Shown: positions 1-8,755 of the stretch, one piece after another
Position numbering within the stretch: the stretch's first letter is position 1
Layout of the letters: each line of letters starts with the position of its first letter
Notes under the pieces: model-generated
What the model saw: only the letters and a program-made list of their open reading frames with translations
Database searches by the model: none
Told to the model about the DNA's origin: nothing
Origin: an uncultured Clostridia bacterium
Lineage (GTDB): Bacteria > Bacillota > Clostridia > RGIG6154
DNA: 18,386 nt
Reading direction: 5' to 3'
Assembly (NCBI GenBank): GCA_934446135.1
Contig: CAKSDT010000027.1
Span: 1-18,386, forward strand
Translations under genes and position numbers: made by a program

Positions 1-850
1 GTGTGATATTGCTCTTACTTATCATAAGTATTCCGAAACCTTGAAATGTCATTACTGCGGCTATCAGATTGATAATTATAAAAAATGTCCGAAGTGCGAC
101 AGCCCTTATATCAAATATTTCGGTATGGGAACACAAAAAGTTGAAGATGAACTAAAGAAATTATTCCCCAGTGCTTCTGTTATAAGAATGGATAACGATA
201 CAACAAGGGAGAAGTTTTCTCATCAGAAAATTCTTGATAAATTTAAAAATGAGAATATAGATATTCTTGTCGGAACTCAGATGATTACAAAGGGACTTGA
301 TTTTCCGAATGTTTCACTTGTCGGTGTTCTTGCTGCCGATATGATGCTTTATCATGATGATTATAAGGCGACGGAGAGAACCTTTCAACTTATAACCCAG
401 GTGTGCGGAAGAGCAGGCAGAGGAGAAAAAAGAGGAAGAGCGGTTATTCAGACATATTGCCCCGATCATTGGGTTATTGACTGTGCAAAGAAACAGGATT
501 ACAGAAATTTTTACAAAAAAGAAATGCTTATTAGGAAAAAACTTCTATATCCGCCTTATTCTGATATTATATCGGTTTTTGCTTCGGGAGAAAACCCCAA
601 TAATGTAAAAAAAGTTATAAAAGAAATAACCAAGAAACTGTATGAAAAAATTAAATTTTCGGGTAATCTTTATAATATAATGGGACCTGCTCCTGCACCT
701 ATAGTTAAAATCAATAACTGTTTCAGATGGAGAACGCTTATCAAGTGCAAAGCCGATGAAGGCGTCAGGAAAAACCTTAAAGAATGTTTGCAGTGCAAAA
801 ATGATGATGTTACGGTTACGCTCGATATAAATCCCAACAATATGCTGTAG
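1..850 (+). CDS. priA: Primosomal protein N' (PriA) replication-restart helicase, C-terminal part, 5' end outside window
   Basis: PriA is a 3'-5' superfamily 2 DNA helicase that reloads the replisome at stalled forks. The reading frame is open from base 2, so the first TTG at 41 is not the start; 282 residues are visible. The fragment begins inside the zinc-binding insert: Cys1 followed by DIALTYH, then CHYC (Cys16, Cys19) and CPKC (Cys29, Cys32). Next come the helicase C-terminal motifs: DILVGTQMITKGLDFPNV (motif V type) and QVCGRAGRG (motif VI, with the arginine finger). The last ~100 residues are the PriA C-terminal domain. The N-terminal DNA-binding domain and Walker A/B motifs lie upstream of the window. 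def follows 13 bases after the stop, in the usual Firmicutes order priA-def-fmt. Nothing looks broken; the truncation is only the window edge. Confidence 0.96.
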   Translation, partial: CDIALTYHKYSETLKCHYCGYQIDNYKKCPKCDSPYIKYFGMGTQKVEDELKKLFPSASVIRMDNDTTREKFSHQKILDKFKNENIDILVGTQMITKGLDFPNVSLVGVLAADMMLYHDDYKATERTFQLITQVCGRAGRGEKRGRAVIQTYCPDHWVIDCAKKQDYRNFYKKEMLIRKKLLYPPYSDIISVFASGENPNNVKKVIKEITKKLYEKIKFSGNLYNIMGPAPAPIVKINNCFRWRTLIKCKADEGVRKNLKECLQCKNDDVTVTLDINPNNML

Positions 851-863
851 GAGGAAATAAATT

Positions 864-1340
864 ATGGCAATAAGAAATATTGTGAAATACGGAGATAATG
901 TGCTTAGGAAAAAGTGCAGAACCGTTGAAAAGTTTGATGAAAAACTTCATACACTTTTGGATGATATGTATGAAACTATGGTTGATGCAAACGGTGTGGG
1001 ACTTGCAGGACCTCAGGTTGGTATATTAAAAAGGGTGTTTGTTATAGAAACAGAAGAAACAGGCAGACTTGATTTTGTAAATCCGGAACTTGTGGAAACT
1101 TTAGGATATCAAACAGGTCAGGAAAGTTGCCTTTCAATTATGGAAGAATGCGGATATGTTAAAAGGCCTGCTATTGTTAAAGTAAAAGCACAGGACAGAA
1201 ACGGCAAGGAATTCGAAATGGTTCTTAAAAAACTTGCTGCAAGAGCATTTTGCCATGAAAACGACCATTTGGATGGCGTACTTTTTATAGATAAAATGAT
1301 AAAGGATTATGACGGAGATGATGAATACAGTGAAGATTAA
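864..1340 (+). CDS. def: Peptide deformylase
   Basis: Metalloenzyme that removes the N-formyl group from nascent proteins. It has 158 residues, a normal length. The ATG at 864 follows TAGGAGG with good spacing. The three family motifs are present but altered. Motif 1 reads GVGLAGPQ (usual GLAAPQ). Motif 2 reads ESCLSIM, with metal ligand Cys89 but Ser in place of the usual Gly of EGCLS and Met where Pro usually follows. Motif 3 is CHENDHLDG, with His131, Glu132 and His135 intact but Cys in place of the usual Gln before it. All catalytic and metal residues are kept, so it should be active. The C-terminus is short and acidic. The last bases overlap the start region of fmt, which implies translational coupling. 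fmt adds the formyl group that Def removes. Confidence 0.96.
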   Translation: MAIRNIVKYGDNVLRKKCRTVEKFDEKLHTLLDDMYETMVDANGVGLAGPQVGILKRVFVIETEETGRLDFVNPELVETLGYQTGQESCLSIMEECGYVKRPAIVKVKAQDRNGKEFEMVLKKLAARAFCHENDHLDGVLFIDKMIKDYDGDDEYSED

Positions 1341-2268
1341 TGTTCTTTTTATGGGAACTCCGGATATTGCTGAATATTGTCTTGATTCTTTGATGAAAAA
1401 TGAAAATGTTTCCGTGAAAGCGGTTGTGACCCAGGCGGATAAACCAAGGGGCAGGGGACATAAACTTATGCCTCCGCCGGTTAAAGAGTATGCTTTGAAT
1501 AATGGCATTGATGTTTACCAGCCCGAAACTTTAAAAGACGGAGCATTTTTGGATACACTTAATAAAATTAATCCGGATTTGATTGTTGTAGTTGCATATG
1601 GCAAAATATTGCCTCAATATATACTTTCATATCCGAAGTACGGATGTGTTAATGTTCATGCGTCGCTTCTTCCGAAGTACAGGGGTGCGGCTCCTATTCA
1701 GTGGGCTGTATTAAACGGCGAAAGAGAAACAGGCGTAACTACAATGATGATGGATGAGGGACTTGATACAGGCGATATGCTCGATGTAGTAAAAATTGCT
1801 TTAGACTCAGATGAAACAAGTGGAACCTTATTTGAAAAAATGAAGGTTACAGGTGCAGAAGCACTTAATATCACTGTAAATAAAATAGCATCCGGGACTT
1901 TAGAAAGAACTCCCCAGGATCATAGCAATATGACATATGCACCTATGATAACGAATGAATTTTGTTATATAGATTTTTCTAAAGGTTCCGATGAAATTTC
2001 AAGGCTGATAAAAGGACTTAATCCCCATCCCGGGGCAAAAACCACTTTGGAAGGAAAGATTTTAAAACTTTATATGGCAAAACCTCTGTCAGAAACTTCA
2101 GATAAAAAACCCGGAACGGTTATTGCGGATAAAAAAACAATTAAGGTTGTCTGCGGAGATTCGCATCTTATTGATGTTACGCTTTTGCAGCCTGAGGGAA
2201 AAAAGAAAATGGATGCAGTTTCATTTTTGTTAGGATATAATATTAACAATTTTGTTTTAGGAGAATGA
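1321..2268 (+). CDS. fmt: Methionyl-tRNA formyltransferase
   Basis: Transfers a formyl group from 10-formyl-tetrahydrofolate to initiator Met-tRNA. About 315 residues, normal length. The N-terminal Rossmann-like domain begins NVLFMGTPDIAEY and contains the binding and catalytic stretch NVHASLLPKYRGAAPI (Asn111, His113 in this numbering) and LDTGDML (Asp152), the expected Asn/His/Asp set. The C-terminal ~100 residues form the tRNA-binding domain. The start is uncertain: ATG 1309, 1318, 1321 and GTG 1330 are all in frame. GGAG at 1314-1317 favours 1321, while comparison with the family's usual MKIVFMGTP start would favour GTG 1330. Every choice overlaps the end of def. The stop is followed after two bases by the next gene's start. 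Confidence 0.95.
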   Translation: MNTVKINVLFMGTPDIAEYCLDSLMKNENVSVKAVVTQADKPRGRGHKLMPPPVKEYALNNGIDVYQPETLKDGAFLDTLNKINPDLIVVVAYGKILPQYILSYPKYGCVNVHASLLPKYRGAAPIQWAVLNGERETGVTTMMMDEGLDTGDMLDVVKIALDSDETSGTLFEKMKVTGAEALNITVNKIASGTLERTPQDHSNMTYAPMITNEFCYIDFSKGSDEISRLIKGLNPHPGAKTTLEGKILKLYMAKPLSETSDKKPGTVIADKKTIKVVCGDSHLIDVTLLQPEGKKKMDAVSFLLGYNINNFVLGE

Positions 2269-2270
2269 TT

Positions 2271-2954
2271 ATGTATATCGATTCGGCTTATATAATTTTA
2301 GTGCTTCCCGCAATTATTTTTTCGGTGTGGGCACAAACAAAAGTTACATCAACATTCAGAAGATATTCTGCACTTCCTGTTAAAAGACAGATAACCGGAA
2401 GAGAAACTGCAGAGATGATTTTGAGGGCAAACGGAATAAACGATGTTACAGTTGAGAGGGTATCAGGAAATCTTACAGATTATTTTGACCCAAGAAAAAA
2501 AGTTATAAGGCTTTCTGAAAGTGTGTATGACTCATATTCCGTTGCAGCACTCGGCGTTGCAGCTCATGAAACGGGTCACGCGATTCAGTATGCAAAGGGT
2601 TATATTCCGATTAAACTCAGAAATTTTGTTCTGCCTGCAGCACAGTTTGGCTCATATGCTGCATTTCCGCTTGTTATACTGGGACTTTTTATGTCGCTTC
2701 CTTCTATGGTGGACTTCGGAATTGTTTTGTTTGCAGCGGTTGTTCTTTTTCAGTTTGTAACACTGCCCGTTGAGTTTAATGCAAGTTCCAGAGCAATCAA
2801 GACTCTTGATGAAATGAGCATATTGGATGAGGGAGAACTTTCGTGTTCAAAGAAAGTTTTGTCTGCAGCGGCGATGACGTATGTTGCTGCAGCAGCGGTT
2901 GCACTTGCAAACCTTTTAAGACTTCTTTCAATTACGGGAAGAAGAAGGGACTAA
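2271..2954 (+). CDS. YugP-type membrane zinc metallopeptidase (Zn_peptidase_2 family)
   Basis: Predicted membrane-bound neutral zinc peptidase of 227 residues, close to B. subtilis YugP in length and layout; substrates are not known to me. There is one N-terminal hydrophobic helix (about residues 4-24). The zinc site HETGH follows, with His99, Glu100 and His103. Two more hydrophobic segments (about 115-140 and 142-165) come next, then PVEFNASSRA with Glu168 as the probable third ligand, and a final hydrophobic Ala-rich segment near 203-220. I prefer ATG 2271 to the upstream in-frame ATG 2265: AGGAG at 2259-2263 is only one base from 2265 but seven bases from 2271. The gene is inserted between fmt and rsmB, genes that are adjacent in B. 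subtilis, and its spacing shows it belongs to the operon. Confidence 0.88.
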   Translation: MYIDSAYIILVLPAIIFSVWAQTKVTSTFRRYSALPVKRQITGRETAEMILRANGINDVTVERVSGNLTDYFDPRKKVIRLSESVYDSYSVAALGVAAHETGHAIQYAKGYIPIKLRNFVLPAAQFGSYAAFPLVILGLFMSLPSMVDFGIVLFAAVVLFQFVTLPVEFNASSRAIKTLDEMSILDEGELSCSKKVLSAAAMTYVAAAAVALANLLRLLSITGRRRD

Positions 2955-2958
2955 CAAT

Positions 2959-4191
2959 ATGAACGCAAGAGAAACAGCACTTGTGCTCTTAAATGAAATA
3001 GAAGAAAAAGATTCCTATGCAAATTTAAGTTTAAAAAAAGGTCTTAATAAGGCGGATGCAAATGAAAAGGCACTTGCAACAGAACTTGTTTACGGGGTTA
3101 TACGCTATAAAATGACGCTTGATTTCATAAGAAGAAAGTTTTCAAAGATCAGAGAGGAAAAAATATCGCTCAGTGTTAAAAATATATTAAGACTTGGTAT
3201 TTATCAGATTTTTTACACGGAAAAGATTCCCGTTTCTGCTGCTTGCAATGAGTCTGTAAAACTTGCACACAAATATTCAAATAAAGGGGCTGCAAGTTTT
3301 GTAAACGGCGTTTTAAGAAACATTTCGAGAAATAAAGATAATTTTTCTTTTCCGGAGGGAATAAAAGAAAAACTTATGTATAAATACTCTTTTCCGGAAG
3401 ATATAACCAATATTGTTATAAGAGATTACGGAGAGTCGGCAGAACAAATATTTTCAAATCTTAACAGTCAAAAATGTGCCTGTATAAGGCCGAATCTCCT
3501 TAAAATAACATCGGAAGAGTTCGAGAAGAGTATTTTGAAAGACAGATGCGTAAAAGATGGGACTTGTTACTATGTAAAAAGTGTTTCCGATTATATGGAA
3601 TATATAGAAAAAGGACTCGTCTTTATACAAGACAGGGCATCTATGATGTGTGTTGAAACTTTGTTGCCGGCAGCGGGAGAAAATGTTTTGGATCTTTGTG
3701 CTGCTCCCGGCGGAAAAAGCATTTATATGGCACAACTTATGGGAAATGACGGTAAAATTGTGTCGTGTGATTTGCACAGCCACAGGGTTGAACTTATAAA
3801 AAAGAATGCCCGAAGAGCGGGAGTTACAACAATTACTGCTTCTTTAAACGATGGAACCAAAGTTAATCCGGATTTTATCAATAAATTTGATAAAATACTA
3901 GTCGATGCACCATGTTCGGGTTTTGGTGTTATTTCAGGCAAACCTGACATAAAATGGACAAAAAGAAATCTCACCGAACTTACATGCGTTCAACAGAAAA
4001 TATTAGAGAATGCACTTATGTATCTTAATGAAAACGGAGTTTTAGTGTATTCGACTTGTACTATAAACAAAGATGAGAACGAAAGACTTGTTAAGAGGAT
4101 TAAAGGTATAAAAGTTATAGAAGAAAAACAACTTTTACCCGATGATAAGCACGACGGTTTTTACATAGCCAAAGTTGTAAAAACACATTGA
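2959..4191 (+). CDS. rsmB: 16S rRNA (cytosine-967 C5)-methyltransferase
   Basis: SAM-dependent RNA m5C methyltransferase of the RsmB/Sun family, 410 residues. The N-terminal ~130 residues are an all-helical NusB-like RNA-binding domain beginning ARETALVLLNEIEE. The Rossmann domain carries SAM motif I, DLCAAPGGKS (Asp245 to Ser254); motif IV, VDAPCSGFGV, with Cys319 (enzyme release); and motif VI, YSTCTINKDENE, with catalytic Cys367. Two active cysteines separate m5C methyltransferases such as this from DNA and N6 enzymes. AAGGGA at 2945-2950 is the ribosome binding site, eight bases before ATG 2959. It lies four bases after the peptidase gene and directly before rlmN, as in other Firmicutes, so two rRNA-modifying enzymes are made together. 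Confidence 0.95.
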   Translation: MNARETALVLLNEIEEKDSYANLSLKKGLNKADANEKALATELVYGVIRYKMTLDFIRRKFSKIREEKISLSVKNILRLGIYQIFYTEKIPVSAACNESVKLAHKYSNKGAASFVNGVLRNISRNKDNFSFPEGIKEKLMYKYSFPEDITNIVIRDYGESAEQIFSNLNSQKCACIRPNLLKITSEEFEKSILKDRCVKDGTCYYVKSVSDYMEYIEKGLVFIQDRASMMCVETLLPAAGENVLDLCAAPGGKSIYMAQLMGNDGKIVSCDLHSHRVELIKKNARRAGVTTITASLNDGTKVNPDFINKFDKILVDAPCSGFGVISGKPDIKWTKRNLTELTCVQQKILENALMYLNENGVLVYSTCTINKDENERLVKRIKGIKVIEEKQLLPDDKHDGFYIAKVVKTH

Positions 4192-4207
4192 GGAAAGGAT
4201 AGATTTG

Positions 4208-5242
4208 GTGGAAAAGGTAAGACTTAAGGATTTGACCTATGATGAATTAACTGAATACTTTGTATCTGAAGGACTTCCGAAATATCGTTCCCGCCAGGTT
4301 TATGAATGGCTGTATAAGGGAGTTGAGTCTTTTGAAGAGATGACTAATCTTTCAAAAGACCGAAGAGTAAAATTGTCCGAAAAATGCCACATTACAGTTC
4401 CGAAAGTTGCAAGAAAACAGGTTTCGAAAGACGGTACGATTAAATATCTTTTCGAACTTGAAGACGGTGAGACTGTTGAAAGTGTGCTTATGGAATATAA
4501 GCACGGACATCCTATTTGTATTTCAACTGAAGTCGGATGTAATATGGGATGCAAATTTTGTGCCTCAACGGTTGGCGGAAAAGTAAGAAATTTGTCAGCG
4601 GGAGAGATTGCAGACCAAGTTATCTTTGCTGCAAAAGACAGCGGATTTACTATTTCAAACATAGTTTTAATGGGAATCGGCGAACCGCTTGATAATTATG
4701 ACAATGTTACTAAATTTATAAGGAATATTAATCACTATGCAGGTATGAACATAGGTGCAAGACATATTTCACTTTCAACATGCGGGCTTGCTGAAAAAAT
4801 TTATAATCTTGCAGATGAAGGACTTCCGGTTACACTCTCAGTCTCGCTTCATGCACCGAATGATGAACTCAGGACCTCACTTATGCCGGTTAACAAGAAA
4901 TATAATATCAAGGAACTTTTTGAGGCACTTGACTATTATATAAAAAAGACAAACAGAAGAGTTACATTTGAATACACTCTGATTGACGGGGTTAACGATT
5001 CCGTAAAAGAGGCAAAGCAACTTCTCAGCCTTACAAAGGGAATGCTTTGTCATATAAATTTGATTCCGGTAAACAGTGTTGAAAATACATCTTACAGAAA
5101 AAGTTGTGCCGAAAGAATAACTGAATTTCGGTCCGTTCTTGAACAAAATGGAATTACGACTACTGTGAGAAGGGAACTCGGAAGCGATATAGACGCTTCG
5201 TGCGGACAATTAAGAAGGCGGCATAATAAAGAACATAACTAA
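4208..5242 (+). CDS. rlmN: 23S rRNA (A2503 C2) / tRNA (A37 C2) methyltransferase, radical SAM
   Basis: Radical SAM enzyme that methylates C2 of A2503 in 23S rRNA and, in some bacteria, A37 of certain tRNAs. 344 residues, normal length. The family signature is clear: CX3CX2C in CNMGCKFC (Cys111, Cys115, Cys118) for the 4Fe-4S cluster, GIGEPLDNYDN for SAM binding, SLHAPNDELR, and the C-terminal catalytic cysteine Cys332 in ASCGQL. The N-terminal helical accessory domain (YRSRQVYEWLY) is present. The start is not ATG: TTG 4205 and GTG 4208 are adjacent. AAAGGA at 4194-4199 lies eight bases before GTG and five before TTG, so I chose GTG. No residue suggests the Cfr resistance variant; gene order supports RlmN. 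Confidence 0.95.
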   Translation: MEKVRLKDLTYDELTEYFVSEGLPKYRSRQVYEWLYKGVESFEEMTNLSKDRRVKLSEKCHITVPKVARKQVSKDGTIKYLFELEDGETVESVLMEYKHGHPICISTEVGCNMGCKFCASTVGGKVRNLSAGEIADQVIFAAKDSGFTISNIVLMGIGEPLDNYDNVTKFIRNINHYAGMNIGARHISLSTCGLAEKIYNLADEGLPVTLSVSLHAPNDELRTSLMPVNKKYNIKELFEALDYYIKKTNRRVTFEYTLIDGVNDSVKEAKQLLSLTKGMLCHINLIPVNSVENTSYRKSCAERITEFRSVLEQNGITTTVRRELGSDIDASCGQLRRRHNKEHN

Positions 5243-5286
5243 CTAAAGTATAATATAAATTACTGTATGAGAGGTGGTAGGTAAGT

Positions 5287-5985
5287 ATGCCAAAAGCAGG
5301 AGGTTTCACGCATGTAGGTAAAGTGCGTAAAATCAATGAAGACGCTTTTTGCGTTAAAGACGGATTTGCTATTGTGTCAGACGGTATGGGCGGGCATAAT
5401 AAGGGCGAGATTGCAAGTAATATGGCAATTTCAAAAATGTCCGATATCATTTCCGGCGGCTTTGAATTTTCAGAAGACTTTATAATTAAGGCAATAGCCG
5501 AAACAAATTCATACATAGCATCAGAGTCTGAAAAGTCTGCGGAGTATTCAGGTATGGGAGCAACTTTGGTGTGTGCAATGTGGCAGGAAAATGAAGTGAT
5601 AATTGCAAATGTCGGTGACAGCAGAGGCTATTTGCTGTCAAAAGGAAACATTTCGCAGATTACAAAAGACCATTCTCTTGTTCAGACGCTGGTTGACAGC
5701 GGTAAAATTACTAAAGAACAAGCAAAAGCGAGTGAACAAAAGAACATAATTTACCGTGCTATTGGTTATACAGGTGCGGATCCTGATATATTTAGGTTTA
5801 ATGTTGAAAATGGGGATACGGTAATTCTTTGTTCGGACGGACTTACCAATATGATTGAGGATAATGATATTTTAAGTCTTTCTGAAAATGAGAAAAACCC
5901 GGCAAAACTTGCTGAAAAATTGGCAAATTTAGCGAATGATAAAGGCGGAACAGATAATATAACGGCAGTTGCAGTTATATTTTAG
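5287..5985 (+). CDS. prpC: PP2C-family Ser/Thr protein phosphatase
   Basis: Metal-dependent phosphatase that reverses phosphorylation by the kinase encoded next to it. 232 residues, the length of the minimal bacterial PrpC/Stp type. PP2C motifs in order: VRKINEDAF (Asp19), SDGMGGHNKGE (Asp32, Gly33 at the Mn/Mg site), GATLV, ANVGDSRGYLL, ITKDHSLVQ, ILCSDGLTN and GGTDNITAV (Asp223). There is no membrane segment, so it should be cytosolic. GAGGTGG at 5271-5277 precedes the ATG by nine bases. It is separated from rlmN by 44 bases, the widest gap inside this operon. In B. subtilis the PrpC/PrkC pair acts on translation and cell-wall targets. Confidence 0.95.
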   Translation: MPKAGGFTHVGKVRKINEDAFCVKDGFAIVSDGMGGHNKGEIASNMAISKMSDIISGGFEFSEDFIIKAIAETNSYIASESEKSAEYSGMGATLVCAMWQENEVIIANVGDSRGYLLSKGNISQITKDHSLVQTLVDSGKITKEQAKASEQKNIIYRAIGYTGADPDIFRFNVENGDTVILCSDGLTNMIEDNDILSLSENEKNPAKLAEKLANLANDKGGTDNITAVAVIF

Positions 5986-6008
5986 ATAGAGATTAGGAGG
6001 AATTTTTT

Positions 6009-7856
6009 ATGATAGGCACATTACTAGGAAATCGTTATGAAATTCTCGAACTTATCGGAACAGGCGGAATGGCAAATGTATACAAGGCAAGATGTACCCT
6101 TTTAAACCGTTATGTTGCAGTAAAAGTTCTTAAAGATGAATATAAAAACGATGAAGAATTCATCAAGAGATTTAATATAGAATCTCAAGCTGCCGCAGGT
6201 TTGTCACATACAAATATTGTTTCTGTGTATGATGTAGGAACAGACGGTGATATTCATTATATTGTTATGGAATATGTAGACGGAATAACACTTAAGGAAT
6301 ATTTAAAAAGAGCGGGCGGTCCTTTAAAAACCGAAACAGCACTTGATTTTTCTATTCAAATTGCATCTGCACTCCAACAGGCACACAAAAGGGGTGTAAT
6401 TCATCGCGATATTAAACCGCAGAATATTCTGGTAACAAAGGACGGAACGCTAAAAGTTACCGATTTTGGTATTGCAAGAGCAGTTTCATCTTTCACTATG
6501 AAAGTTGATGACAGTGCAATAGGAACAGCACATTACTGTTCGCCGGAACAGGCAAAAGGAGGATATACAGATGAAAAATCTGATATTTATTCCTTTGGTG
6601 TTGTAATGTACGAAATGTTTACAGGGAAACTTCCGTTTGAGAGTGACAGTTCAGTTTCGGTTGCCATTCAGCAGATTCAGGAAGAGCCTAAGGCACCGCA
6701 TGAAATAGTACCTGATATTCCTCCGCAGATAGAGATTGTTATTTTGCGTGCTATGCAGAAGGAACAGTCGCAGAGATTTCAAAATGTGAGGGAAATGGCT
6801 CTTGAACTTAATTGGATTAAACAAAATATGTATGACGGAGTTAAGACCGTCCATACTCCGATTTACCCTGAAAGAACGGATTCAGAAGTTACAAGAATTC
6901 TTTCTATGGATGATGTAAAAAAAGCGTCTGATGAAGATGTTACTGAACCGCAGAATCCGCATCTAAGGACATATGAAAGCGGTTCGGCACTTCAGGATTA
7001 CAGGGCGGCAAAACACAGTAAGAAAAAAACTAAAACACAGAGTTCGGCCAAAGATGACAAAACTACGGTTGTTGCTGCAATAATTTCCTCGGTTGTTGTT
7101 GTTTTTGTTGTGGCATTTATTGGCGTAATATTTCTTTTCCCGGAACTTATGCACTTCGGCGGAAAAGGCGGGGAAAAAGGGTTTAAGGTGCCTGATTTAA
7201 TGGGAGTTAAACTTGAAAAGGCTGAAGAAAAATATAAAGATGTAACATTCAAGGTTGAATATGACTACTCAACTGCTTATGAAGAAGGATATATTATGCA
7301 TCAGGAGCCTGACAGCGGGACATATATTGAAGATAAACCTTACGAAATTAAAGTAACTGTAAGTAAAGGTACAAAGGTTACAGAGGTTCCGGATGTTGTA
7401 GGTAAAAGTTACAGCACGGCAACAAAGATGCTTGAGGCTAAAAACATAAGTTATAATGTCGAATACGAAAAAAATGATGATGTAAAAGAGCAAAACGTTA
7501 TTTCGGTTTCGCCATCTGTCGGTACAAAACTTAAAGCAGGAAAAGACTCTGTTACATTGGTGGTAAGCGAGGGACCTGAAGAAAAAACAGTTGATGTTCC
7601 GAATGTTCTCGGCATGACTGAATCAGAAGCGTCACAGACTATTGCAAACAAAGAACTTAAATATTCAATTGTATATCAGACATCTACCAAAACCAAAGGA
7701 ATAGTAATTTCTCAAAGCACATCTGCGGGAACAAGTGTTCCCACGGGTACAGTTGTAACTATAACAATAAGTGCCGGTCATACAACGGCTCAGCCGGAAC
7801 AGTCAGGAACTTCCCAATCCGGAAGTCAGAATCCGGGCACAACTACTGAGGAATAG
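6009..7856 (+). CDS. prkC: PASTA-domain Ser/Thr protein kinase
   Basis: Membrane Hanks-type kinase that senses muropeptides/peptidoglycan in related Firmicutes. 615 residues. The cytosolic kinase domain (about 10-265) has the glycine loop IGTGGMANVYKA, Lys39 in VAVKVL, HRDIKPQN with catalytic Asp134, DFGIARA with Asp152, and SPEQAKG. A juxtamembrane linker of ~85 residues follows, then one transmembrane helix (about 352-377). Outside are three PASTA repeats starting near residues 394, 460 and 530, each with the VPD/VPN motif. A Ser/Thr/Gln-rich low-complexity tail of ~25 residues ends the protein. AGGAGG at 5995-6000 lies eight bases before the ATG. The stop codon overlaps the rsgA ribosome binding site. 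RsgA is itself a reported PrkC substrate in B. subtilis, which fits the gene order. Confidence 0.96.
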   Translation: MIGTLLGNRYEILELIGTGGMANVYKARCTLLNRYVAVKVLKDEYKNDEEFIKRFNIESQAAAGLSHTNIVSVYDVGTDGDIHYIVMEYVDGITLKEYLKRAGGPLKTETALDFSIQIASALQQAHKRGVIHRDIKPQNILVTKDGTLKVTDFGIARAVSSFTMKVDDSAIGTAHYCSPEQAKGGYTDEKSDIYSFGVVMYEMFTGKLPFESDSSVSVAIQQIQEEPKAPHEIVPDIPPQIEIVILRAMQKEQSQRFQNVREMALELNWIKQNMYDGVKTVHTPIYPERTDSEVTRILSMDDVKKASDEDVTEPQNPHLRTYESGSALQDYRAAKHSKKKTKTQSSAKDDKTTVVAAIISSVVVVFVVAFIGVIFLFPELMHFGGKGGEKGFKVPDLMGVKLEKAEEKYKDVTFKVEYDYSTAYEEGYIMHQEPDSGTYIEDKPYEIKVTVSKGTKVTEVPDVVGKSYSTATKMLEAKNISYNVEYEKNDDVKEQNVISVSPSVGTKLKAGKDSVTLVVSEGPEEKTVDVPNVLGMTESEASQTIANKELKYSIVYQTSTKTKGIVISQSTSAGTSVPTGTVVTITISAGHTTAQPEQSGTSQSGSQNPGTTTEE

Positions 7857-7866
7857 GAGAGTTTTT

Positions 7867-8733
7867 TTGAAAGAAGGAATATTGTTAAGCGGGTATGGCA
7901 GTTTTTATACAGTTAAAACCGATGACGGAAAAGTTGAGGCAAGGGCACGGGGAAGACTGAAAAAAGATAATGTAAAACTCTATATCGGCGATAAGGTTGA
8001 ACTTGAAAACGAGAAAGGAACATATGCAATAACCGGGGTTAAGGATAGGAAAAATTTTCTTATACGCCCGGCGGTTGCAAATGTTGACCAAATAATAGTT
8101 GTTGTTGCGAATGCTTCTCCGAACCCTAATTTCAAACAAATTGACAAACTTCTCACATTTTTGGAGTATAAAGGTCTTGATGTTATAATATGTGTGAATA
8201 AAACTGACCTTGATGGGATATTCGATTTAAAAGGTGTGTATGAAAAAGCAGGGTATAGAGTTGTGTCAACTGTTGCAAAGGATATCGAATCAGAATCCGC
8301 TGAGTTAAAAGACATATTGAAAGACAAAATTTCAGCCTTTGCGGGTTGTTCCGGTGTCGGAAAATCAAGTTTGATTAATTTAATTAAAAAAACAGGTGAG
8401 AGAACAACGGGGGATATAGGAAAGACCAACAGAGGCAGGCATACAACTACTCACGCATCGCTTATTGAACTTGAATTTGGCGGACTTATTGCGGATACCC
8501 CGGGATTTTCTGTTGTTGACCTGACTTTAATTCCGAAAGATGAACTTAAGGACTGCTTTATAGAATTTCTCGATTTTGAAGGAAAATGCAAGTTCAACGG
8601 ATGCACGCACATAAAAGAACCGGGATGTACAGTTAAAAATGCGGTTGAAAACGGATTAATATCGCAATCAAGGTATAACAGTTATACTGAAATATACGAA
8701 GAACTTTCGGATTTGATTCCAAGTTATAAGTAA
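7867..8733 (+). CDS. rsgA: Ribosome small-subunit-dependent GTPase A
   Basis: Circularly permuted GTPase that acts late in 30S subunit assembly (B. subtilis YloQ/CpgA). 288 residues from the TTG at 7867. An N-terminal OB fold is followed by G4 NKTD (111-114) before the P-loop GCSGVGKS (160-167) and G3 DTPG (210-213), the order that defines the permuted class. The C-terminal zinc site is Cys241, Cys246, His248, Cys254. The open frame extends upstream to 7771 but that stretch overlaps prkC and matches nothing. AGGAGAG at 7855-7861 sets the start: the TTG lies seven bases after GGAG and encodes MKEGILLSGYGSFY, a normal RsgA beginning. The SD-to-start spacer is mostly a run of T that runs into the TTG. 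Confidence 0.94.
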   Translation: MKEGILLSGYGSFYTVKTDDGKVEARARGRLKKDNVKLYIGDKVELENEKGTYAITGVKDRKNFLIRPAVANVDQIIVVVANASPNPNFKQIDKLLTFLEYKGLDVIICVNKTDLDGIFDLKGVYEKAGYRVVSTVAKDIESESAELKDILKDKISAFAGCSGVGKSSLINLIKKTGERTTGDIGKTNRGRHTTTHASLIELEFGGLIADTPGFSVVDLTLIPKDELKDCFIEFLDFEGKCKFNGCTHIKEPGCTVKNAVENGLISQSRYNSYTEIYEELSDLIPSYK

Positions 8734-8755
8734 ATTAAAATACAAGGAGAAACAA

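Noticed and set aside
1134..1508. 124-codon minus-strand frame across def and fmt
   Set aside because: It is a shadow of two clearly conserved plus-strand genes and has no family resemblance.
5249..5254. TATAAT upstream of prpC as a possible internal promoter
   Set aside because: No acceptable -35 at 16-18 bases and no TG extension; in DNA this rich in A and T the hexamer alone is weak evidence. An internal promoter in this 44-base gap remains possible.
7771..7866. Upstream in-frame extension of rsgA
   Set aside because: It lies inside the end of prkC, has no ribosome binding site at its start and matches nothing in RsgA; the TTG at 7867 has a well-placed AGGAG.
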